64,000 bases of DNA from Acetatifactor muris. Its GTDB lineage: Bacteria > Bacillota > Clostridia > Lachnospirales > Lachnospiraceae. A program made the position numbers and the translations under genes. The notes under the pieces are model-generated. The model was not told the origin of the DNA, did not search any database, and saw nothing but the letters and a program-made list of their open reading frames with translations. Below, in pieces: positions 59,418 through 64,000 of the stretch (positions are counted from its first letter, which is position 1; each line of letters opens with the position of its first letter). Location of the stretch: assembly GCF_024623325.1 (NCBI RefSeq), contig NZ_JANJZD010000024.1, positions 18,170-82,169 on the forward strand. The letters run 5' to 3'.

Positions 59418-59461
59418 ATAGTGCGGTAGAGCTTAAAAAACTCTATCGCACTATTTTTTTA
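59418..59461 (+). terminator. Rho-independent terminator 2 of tandem pair
   Basis: ATAGTGCGGTAGAG (59418-59431) and CTCTATCGCACTAT (59441-59454; one G-T pair), loop of 9, followed by TTTTTTT. Two strong terminators in 110 bases shield the operon that begins at 59491. Confidence 0.88.
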
Positions 59462-59490
59462 TCCAATAACAGGAAAGGAGCGCGGGGACA

Positions 59491-59691
59491 ATGGCAAGGA
59501 AGTACAAAAGGCTAAGTTATGAGGACAGGAAGAGAATAGAGGCTATGTGTAAGGCTGGCAGTAATGCAGAGACTATAGCTGATGCGGTAGGCGTACACAG
59601 AGGCACTTTATACCGGGAGCTGCAAAGAGGCGGGGCAGAGAACGGAAAGCGGCAGCAGTACAGCGCAGAACTGGCGCAGCGGGCAATTTAA
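59491..59691 (+). CDS. Small helix-turn-helix protein (HTH_38/IS30-like)
   Basis: 66 residues, ATG 59491 after GAAAGGAGCGCGGGGACA. YKRLSYEDRKRIEAMCKAGS then NAETIADAVGVHRGTLYREL is the HTH_38 pattern found at the start of IS30 transposases and in small regulators. As a complete short gene with its own site it is likely a regulator of the following operon. Confidence 0.72.
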   Translation: MARKYKRLSYEDRKRIEAMCKAGSNAETIADAVGVHRGTLYRELQRGGAENGKRQQYSAELAQRAI

Positions 59692-59721
59692 CCAAAGAGG
59701 GGACGAAAGAGAGGTAAGACC

Positions 59722-60018
59722 ATGAAAGTATTAAAAACTGGAAAGAGCGCAGGCGGTGTAGATATTCAAATAGAGGAATGGAGCGAAAACTATAGCTTTA
59801 TGCCGTATGGCAGTACGCTTGCATTTTACCCGAAAAGCAAGGCAACGCATAAAGGGCAGTTTGCGCCGAAAGCAGGGGAAAGTTACCGTTTTAGTTTTGA
59901 GTTTCCCAGTAATGAAGAGGCAGAGGCAGCATTTACAGAGCTGGAAAGCGGCAACAGTACATTTACTGACTATCTGAAATACTGGGCTGGAAAGCCGGAA
60001 TATAGAGACTGTATTTAA
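59722..60018 (+). CDS. Unknown protein
   Basis: 98 residues, ATG 59722 after AGAGAGGTAAGACC. Mixed, likely alpha/beta (GGVDIQIEEWSENYSFMPYG; ESYRFSFEFPSNEEAEAAFT). The ribosome site style GAAAGAGAGGTA recurs before the next genes and differs from the AAGGAGG style left of 58 kb. No family recognised. Confidence 0.6.
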   Translation: MKVLKTGKSAGGVDIQIEEWSENYSFMPYGSTLAFYPKSKATHKGQFAPKAGESYRFSFEFPSNEEAEAAFTELESGNSTFTDYLKYWAGKPEYRDCI

Positions 60019-60039
60019 GAACGAAAGAGAGGTAGAAAC

Positions 60040-60423
60040 GTGAAAAAAATAGATTTTAAGAAATTGAAAGCAGGGGAACTGGTACAAGTGCCACGTACTC
60101 AATTTGCACCGCAACGGTACGGCTGGAATGGCTGGTTATTCAGTGAGGCAGTAGTTATAAGGAGAGCCAGAAATAAAAAGAATAATAAGCCTATGGTAGT
60201 AGTGGAAATGCGTACACCGAAAAGCAGCAATGATTACGGAACAATAGAAAAGGCTTTCTATGCAGAGCATGTATTTCAAACAAATGCAGTAGCAATAGCA
60301 AAGAAGTTTTTAGCAGAGGATAACGTAACGACTAAAGAGGAATTTTATAAATTTATAGAAAGGGACGACGTGACGGGCTGCGACTGGATAAAGTTTCTGA
60401 TAGATAAGGGATTTCTATTTTGA
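60040..60423 (+). CDS. Unknown protein
   Basis: 127 residues starting at GTG 60040 after GAAAGAGAGGTAGAAAC. Basic beta-rich first half (KLKAGELVQVPRTQFAPQRY; VVIRRARNKKNNKPMVVVEM), helical end. No function recognised. Confidence 0.6.
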   Translation: MKKIDFKKLKAGELVQVPRTQFAPQRYGWNGWLFSEAVVIRRARNKKNNKPMVVVEMRTPKSSNDYGTIEKAFYAEHVFQTNAVAIAKKFLAEDNVTTKEEFYKFIERDDVTGCDWIKFLIDKGFLF

Positions 60424-60447
60424 CATAGGCGGCGCTGCCGCCATTAA

Positions 60448-60522
60448 GCGCCTTTAATTCAGTGGGAGAATACCGCAGCCGGGCATACAGCGGGGGCGCT
60501 GGTTCGATTCCAGCAGGGCGTA
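60448..60522 (+). tRNA. tRNA-like sequence with abnormal anticodon arm
   Basis: Acceptor arms GCGCCTT (60448-60454) and AGGGCGT (60515-60521), D arm ATTC-AGTGGGA-GAAT (60457-60471), and a perfect T arm GCTGG-TTCGATT-CCAGC (60498-60514) are present. The anticodon section 60473-60497 is 25 bases, 3-4 too long, with only a 4-base outer stem CCGC/GCGG, so no reliable anticodon can be read. It may be a degenerate or structural tRNA-like RNA. No CCA is encoded. A frame over it (60462-60659) is not believed. The remainder of 60424-60836 has no convincing gene; it holds a 9-base inverted repeat at 60784-60814. Confidence 0.4.
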
Positions 60523-60836
60523 TTTGTAGCAGGCATGGCGAGCCTGCGGCAGATGCAGCAGGCGAAAAGCTGTTATCTGTATACCGTAGAAAAATAGCAG
60601 CGGTCATACCAGCTAGAGAGTATGTAGACGGTCAACAAGTTTTTAAGCAGCTTTTTTAAGGCGAAAAAGCGCCCATACGGTAAAACTACGCCAGAACAGG
60701 AGAGCGGCAGCAGTGAAGAGACAGAGAGCGCCGCCCGGAGGGAGAGTTTAAGGGATTTGGCAAGGCAAGGAATATATCACGGCAGCGGCAGCAGGCATAC
60801 CGACAGCTGCCGCTATAGAAAAGAGGACGGCAGGAA

Positions 60837-61760
60837 ATGAGGGTAGAGCTGATAGACGTAGACGGTCACGGGTTCCCTAATTTGCCACTTATGAAAATAT
60901 CGGCATATCACAAAAGCCGGGGCGATAGCGTAGGCTGGCATAACCCGCTTACAGCATGGCTTAACCCGCCAGACCGGGTATACATGAGCAAAGTATTTAC
61001 CTTTACGCCAGATTACCAGCACCCGGTAAATGCGCAGGAGATCATAAGAGGCGGCACAGGGTACAGTTACCCGGACGGCGGCGCAGAGCTGCCGGAAGAG
61101 ATAGAACACATATACCCGGACTATTCTATTTACTTCGAGAAGATACCAGAGGTAAAAGAAACAGCCTACGGATTCCTTACAAGGGGCTGTCCCAGAGGGT
61201 GCGACTTTTGCATAGTGGGGAAGAAAGAGGGGCGGGCTGCAAAGAAAGTAGCTGATCTTTCGGAGTTCTGGCGCGGACAGAAAAACATAGTGCTTTTAGA
61301 TGCTAACCTATTTGCCTGTAAAGAGTGGAGAGGCTTAAGCGATCAGCTGATAGACAGCGGCGCATGGGTGGACTTTTCGCAGGGCTGCGATATTCGTATT
61401 ATGACGCAGGAAAAAGCGGGGTACATAAAGCGCATGAAGATAAAACGCATACATTTTGCGTGGGACAGGTACGAGGACAAAGAGGCGATCATACCGAAAT
61501 TTAAAGAATTTAGGGAAATCACGGGCTGGGAAAGAAAAAAGCTGGGCGTATACGTTCTATGTAATTTCAATACCACTTTTGAGCAGGATTTAGAGCGGGT
61601 ATATACTCTGCGTGATCTGGGGTATGCACCGTATGTAATGCTTTATGATAAGCAGAATATACCAGCCGGGCATAGGCTTAAGCGCTTACAGCGTTGGGTA
61701 AATAACAGAATTATCTTTAACAGCTGCAAAGATTTTGCAGACTATGATTGCAGGAAGTAG
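60837..61760 (+). CDS. Phage-type radical SAM protein
   Basis: 307 residues, ATG 60837 after GGACGGCAGGAA. The first 100 residues resemble the cofactor-binding-like front domain of some radical-SAM proteins (LIDVDGHGFPNLPLMKISAY). The cluster GFLTRGCPRGCDFCIVGKKE gives C-x3-C-x2-C for the 4Fe-4S, followed by barrel strands (NIVLLDANLFACKEWRG; SQGCDIRIMTQEKAGYIKR; IKRIHFAWDRYEDKEAI). Substrate unknown; similar proteins occur in plasmids and phages of Firmicutes. Confidence 0.85.
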   Translation: MRVELIDVDGHGFPNLPLMKISAYHKSRGDSVGWHNPLTAWLNPPDRVYMSKVFTFTPDYQHPVNAQEIIRGGTGYSYPDGGAELPEEIEHIYPDYSIYFEKIPEVKETAYGFLTRGCPRGCDFCIVGKKEGRAAKKVADLSEFWRGQKNIVLLDANLFACKEWRGLSDQLIDSGAWVDFSQGCDIRIMTQEKAGYIKRMKIKRIHFAWDRYEDKEAIIPKFKEFREITGWERKKLGVYVLCNFNTTFEQDLERVYTLRDLGYAPYVMLYDKQNIPAGHRLKRLQRWVNNRIIFNSCKDFADYDCRK

Positions 61761-61768
61761 GGCAGGGC

Positions 61769-62044
61769 ATGAGGTATGCAGTGATTATTTACACAGATAC
61801 AACCAGCAAGGCGGCTGTATCTGATTATATGGAACGGTTACACCGGGACAGGCAGAGGGAGCGCAGGCGACAGCAGCGCCGCCAGTATTTCCTTAAGCAG
61901 CGCTTAACGGGCATATTCCTTTTATTGTTTACTATTCTGGCGGTTATGCTGACAGGCGGCGACGCAACAATAGCGATCATTACAGTACCGCTGGGGCTGT
62001 ATCTGGTATTCACTAAGGAAATGGTTATAGATAGCAGTTTTTAG
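61769..62044 (+). CDS. Small membrane protein
   Basis: 91 residues from ATG 61769 (MRYAVIIYTDTTSKAAVSDY). A very basic stretch (RDRQRERRRQQRRQ) precedes two hydrophobic helices (GIFLLLFTILAVMLTGG; ATIAIITVPLGLYLVF). Likely an inner-membrane protein with a cytoplasmic basic arm. Unknown role. Confidence 0.6.
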   Translation: MRYAVIIYTDTTSKAAVSDYMERLHRDRQRERRRQQRRQYFLKQRLTGIFLLLFTILAVMLTGGDATIAIITVPLGLYLVFTKEMVIDSSF

Positions 62045-62069
62045 CGGGAAACGAAAGAGAGGTAGAGAA

Positions 62070-62714
62070 GTGGGAAGAAAGCAGACAGAGGCAGCAGTAG
62101 ACGAGTACGGATTTAAAAGAAACTATGTAGATGAATGGGGCGACGGTAGCAGGGAAAGACGGGACGAGCGCACACTTATTACGTCGGGCAACTGGGTAAT
62201 GGTTATTAAGAGCCTGCCAGTAGCGGAGTATGCAGCGCCGCAGCTTTACGGGATTTACTGGGCTGTACCCTTTGTGCGTGAGGGAAAAGCTGCCACTAAA
62301 GATAAGCTGGGAAATTGGAGCGGTACGGAGATAAAAACACTGGTAGGAGTGGACGAGTACGGCAGGCAGTGCGCAAAAATCTATACGCCGCATGAAGTAA
62401 AGATTTTCCCAGACGAGTACAGCATATTAACGCCAGAGCGCTTAGAAGAGTATAAGCAGGCGGGCTGGTATTTGCAGGAAATAAACGCGAAAGCAGAGCA
62501 GCCTTTAAACATGGAGATCATTAACGACGGCAGGGCGCTTGTGGAAGAGGAAAGGGAAATAATTTGGGCGCTGATGTTAGAGGGGCTGACAGAGCAGCAG
62601 GCGTGCGAAGAGTATTTTTTAACACACCATACAGATTACCAGAATACAGAAATTTGCTATCTGCCTACGCAAGAAATTTTAGCAGAGGCAATAGCAATAT
62701 TTGGAGAGAGATAG
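62070..62714 (+). CDS. Unknown protein
   Basis: 214 residues starting at GTG 62070 after GAAAGAGAGGTAGAGAA. Starts GRKQTEAAVDEYGFKRNYVD and has a Trp/Tyr-rich middle (AAPQLYGIYWAVPFVREGKA). The end, EREIIWALMLEGLTEQQACE, looks like a helix-turn-helix-type segment. No family recognised. Confidence 0.6.
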   Translation: MGRKQTEAAVDEYGFKRNYVDEWGDGSRERRDERTLITSGNWVMVIKSLPVAEYAAPQLYGIYWAVPFVREGKAATKDKLGNWSGTEIKTLVGVDEYGRQCAKIYTPHEVKIFPDEYSILTPERLEEYKQAGWYLQEINAKAEQPLNMEIINDGRALVEEEREIIWALMLEGLTEQQACEEYFLTHHTDYQNTEICYLPTQEILAEAIAIFGER

Positions 62715-62729
62715 AAAGCGAGGCAGACA

Positions 62730-63047
62730 ATGAGTGAAGTATACATACGCAGCCAGGACAAAGAGGGGCTTTATACGATCAAAGAATCATGCGGGATAAG
62801 GTATAAAGAATTTACAAACGCGGGCATGAAAGAAAACAGAATAATGCTGAATATGGACGCAACATCAATGTACACGCTAGGGATATACGAAAGCAAAGAG
62901 CGCTGTATAGAGATCATAGACGAGATACAGAGCGTATGCGGGCGGTATTTATATGCGCCGGGCAACACAGGCTTACTGATAGGCAGCGAGGCTACGCCGC
63001 CTATGGCAGCAGTGATACCGCGCTTATATCAGATGCCGGAAAAGTGA
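62730..63047 (+). CDS. Unknown small protein
   Basis: 105 residues, ATG 62730 after GAAAGCGAGGCAGACA. EVYIRSQDKEGLYTIKESCG and YTLGIYESKERCIEIIDEIQ resemble short proteins repeatedly found in Clostridia conjugative elements and phages. Function unknown. Confidence 0.6.
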   Translation: MSEVYIRSQDKEGLYTIKESCGIRYKEFTNAGMKENRIMLNMDATSMYTLGIYESKERCIEIIDEIQSVCGRYLYAPGNTGLLIGSEATPPMAAVIPRLYQMPEK

Positions 63048-63056
63048 GGGGCGCAT

Positions 63057-63347
63057 ATGGGAGAAAACGACGGGGAACGCAGCGCACTTATAAATAAATT
63101 TTACCAGATATACAGACCGATACAGAAAAGCCACGGTTTAAGGTGTCATATGCACTTTGACATATACGGCAATAACTTTATTGAAATCTGGGAGTATGTG
63201 GGAGAGAGGCGCGGGCGCTGTATCTGCAAAGTAAAGGAAGAGGACGAAATAGCGTGCTATAAGCGGGCAATAGAAATATTGATAAGTTATAGCGGGAAAG
63301 GAGATCACGCAAAGTATGAGCAAAAAGCGGAACAAAAGGCAGGATAA
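63057..63347 (+). CDS. Unknown small protein
   Basis: 96 residues, ATG 63057. Alpha/beta, with GLRCHMHFDIYGNNFIEIWE and a C-terminal helix. It overlaps the next gene by 32 bases, so the two are probably translated together. No function recognised. Confidence 0.55.
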   Translation: MGENDGERSALINKFYQIYRPIQKSHGLRCHMHFDIYGNNFIEIWEYVGERRGRCICKVKEEDEIACYKRAIEILISYSGKGDHAKYEQKAEQKAG

Positions 63348-64000
63348 AAAGCCGGACTTTCTGGCAGACCTTAATGCAGGGATTCTGGACGATCTGACGG
63401 AAAGAGGCAGGATAAGCAACGCAGCGGGGCTGGCAGGAGAGCTTACGGAGCTGGAAGAGGTAACGGACATATGCGGGCTGCGGTTCAATGGTTATCTGGC
63501 AAAGATCGAGACGAAAAGACCAAGCGGCATTATTGACGAGGTAGCAGTAGCCTTTACAGAGGCGGCAGTAGACCGGGGAAAGACCGGGGACGGGCTGCGG
63601 CTTGAAAATTATTTCCTGCCGGGCAGCAGGCTTTTAATATCCGGGCGGCAGCAGGCGCTTAAAGATTTTAAGAGCGGTAAAGTGCTGGTATTCATTCTGG
63701 CAGAGTACATAGGCTTAAGCCCTAAAGCAATGCTGCAAAATGACATAGCGCTTATGGGAGAGCTGGCGTATAAGCCTACATACCGGGAAACGCCGAGAGG
63801 GAAACGCATTTCTGATATTTTCGTAAAGGTAGAGAATGTGCTTACAGGGACAAGCTGCTATATTCCCTGTATTTGCTGGCAGGAGAACGCGGACGAGGTA
63901 GCAGGCTGGCTGCCAGGCGATAAGGTTAAGCTGCTGGGAAGATGCCAGAGCCGGGAATATATGAAAGATGCAGAGGCAGACAGGGAAGTAAAGACGGCAT
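63316..64000 (+). CDS. ssb: SSB-like single-stranded DNA-binding protein (partial, runs off window)
   Basis: From ATG 63316 (GGAAAGGAG lies upstream) the frame stays open to the window edge (228 codons seen). The region near residue 155-220 matches the OB-fold of SSB-type proteins: ETPRGKRISDIFVKVENVLT, SCYIPCICWQENADEVAGWL, GDKVKLLGRCQSREYMK. The long front domain of 150 residues, also with SSB-like strands (SGRQQALKDFKSGKVLVFIL), suggests two OB folds. It supports a replication function for this right-hand operon. Confidence 0.78.
   Translation, partial: MSKKRNKRQDKKPDFLADLNAGILDDLTERGRISNAAGLAGELTELEEVTDICGLRFNGYLAKIETKRPSGIIDEVAVAFTEAAVDRGKTGDGLRLENYFLPGSRLLISGRQQALKDFKSGKVLVFILAEYIGLSPKAMLQNDIALMGELAYKPTYRETPRGKRISDIFVKVENVLTGTSCYIPCICWQENADEVAGWLPGDKVKLLGRCQSREYMKDAEADREVKTA

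Noticed and set aside
60462..60659. Plus-strand ORF over the tRNA-like sequence
   Set aside because: No ribosome site, overlaps the structured RNA, and the Ala/Gly/Arg-rich sequence looks accidental.
1..64000. CRISPR array or rRNA genes
   Set aside because: No regularly spaced identical repeats and no rRNA-like stretches were noticed on reading.

Overview
The window is almost entirely bacteriophage DNA from a Gram-positive, low-to-mid GC host, most likely a gut Clostridia/Lachnospiraceae bacterium. Reasons: AGGAGG ribosome binding sites nearly everywhere, ATG/GTG starts, a gene order matching the PBSX/skin (Xkd/Yqb) contractile-tail phages of Firmicutes, and Firmicutes-type replication proteins (DnaD-like initiator, G39P-like loader, RecU). 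It reads as the early, late and lysis regions of one large myovirus-type prophage (about 1-58.4 kb), followed by a scarred junction and the start of a second, differently styled mobile element (about 59.4-64 kb).

Layout. 1-3.4 kb: small early genes, a SleB-like cell-wall hydrolase, a possible annealing protein. 3.4-22.5 kb: recombination and replication (a one-chain SbcD-SbcC, initiator with possible iterons, helicase loader, N6-methylase-like protein, PcfK and PcfJ, DUF5131, RecU, a phage sliding clamp, a Dam methylase broken by an in-frame TAG, MmcB-like nuclease, ASCH protein, many zinc-ribbon proteins, a late regulator). 22.7-27.2 kb: an unusual cassette of a sodium/solute symporter plus two PAPS-reductase-like / ParB-like pairs. 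27.3-38 kb: terminase, portal, a MuF head protein carrying a C-terminal EndoU-type toxin domain followed by a probable immunity gene, protease with nested scaffold, capsid with an inserted sugar-binding-like domain, connectors. 38-48.7 kb: sheath, tube, a tail chaperone with a -1 frameshift site, tape measure, baseplate.

48.7-52.6 kb holds the strongest special system: a complete diversity-generating retroelement (DGR). It has a variable tail protein with VR at its C-terminus, a cruciform-forming repeat just after VR, an Avd-like accessory protein, a template repeat TR, and a DGR-type reverse transcriptase. All 12 VR/TR differences across 118 aligned bases fall at adenines of TR, so the sequence itself records past mutagenic retrohoming of the receptor-binding protein.

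53.2-55.7 kb: membrane protein, holin candidate and a two-enzyme endolysin. 55.8-58.4 kb: small regulators, a minus-strand amidoligase + gamma-glutamylcyclotransferase pair and a GIY-YIG nuclease, a typical place for lysogenic-conversion cargo. 58.6-59.4 kb: the C-terminal stub of a tyrosine integrase, an IS630-type transposase stub and tandem terminators mark the boundary. 59.5-64 kb: a same-strand operon with a radical-SAM protein, small unknowns and an SSB-like gene running off the window, plus a tRNA-like sequence with an abnormal anticodon arm.
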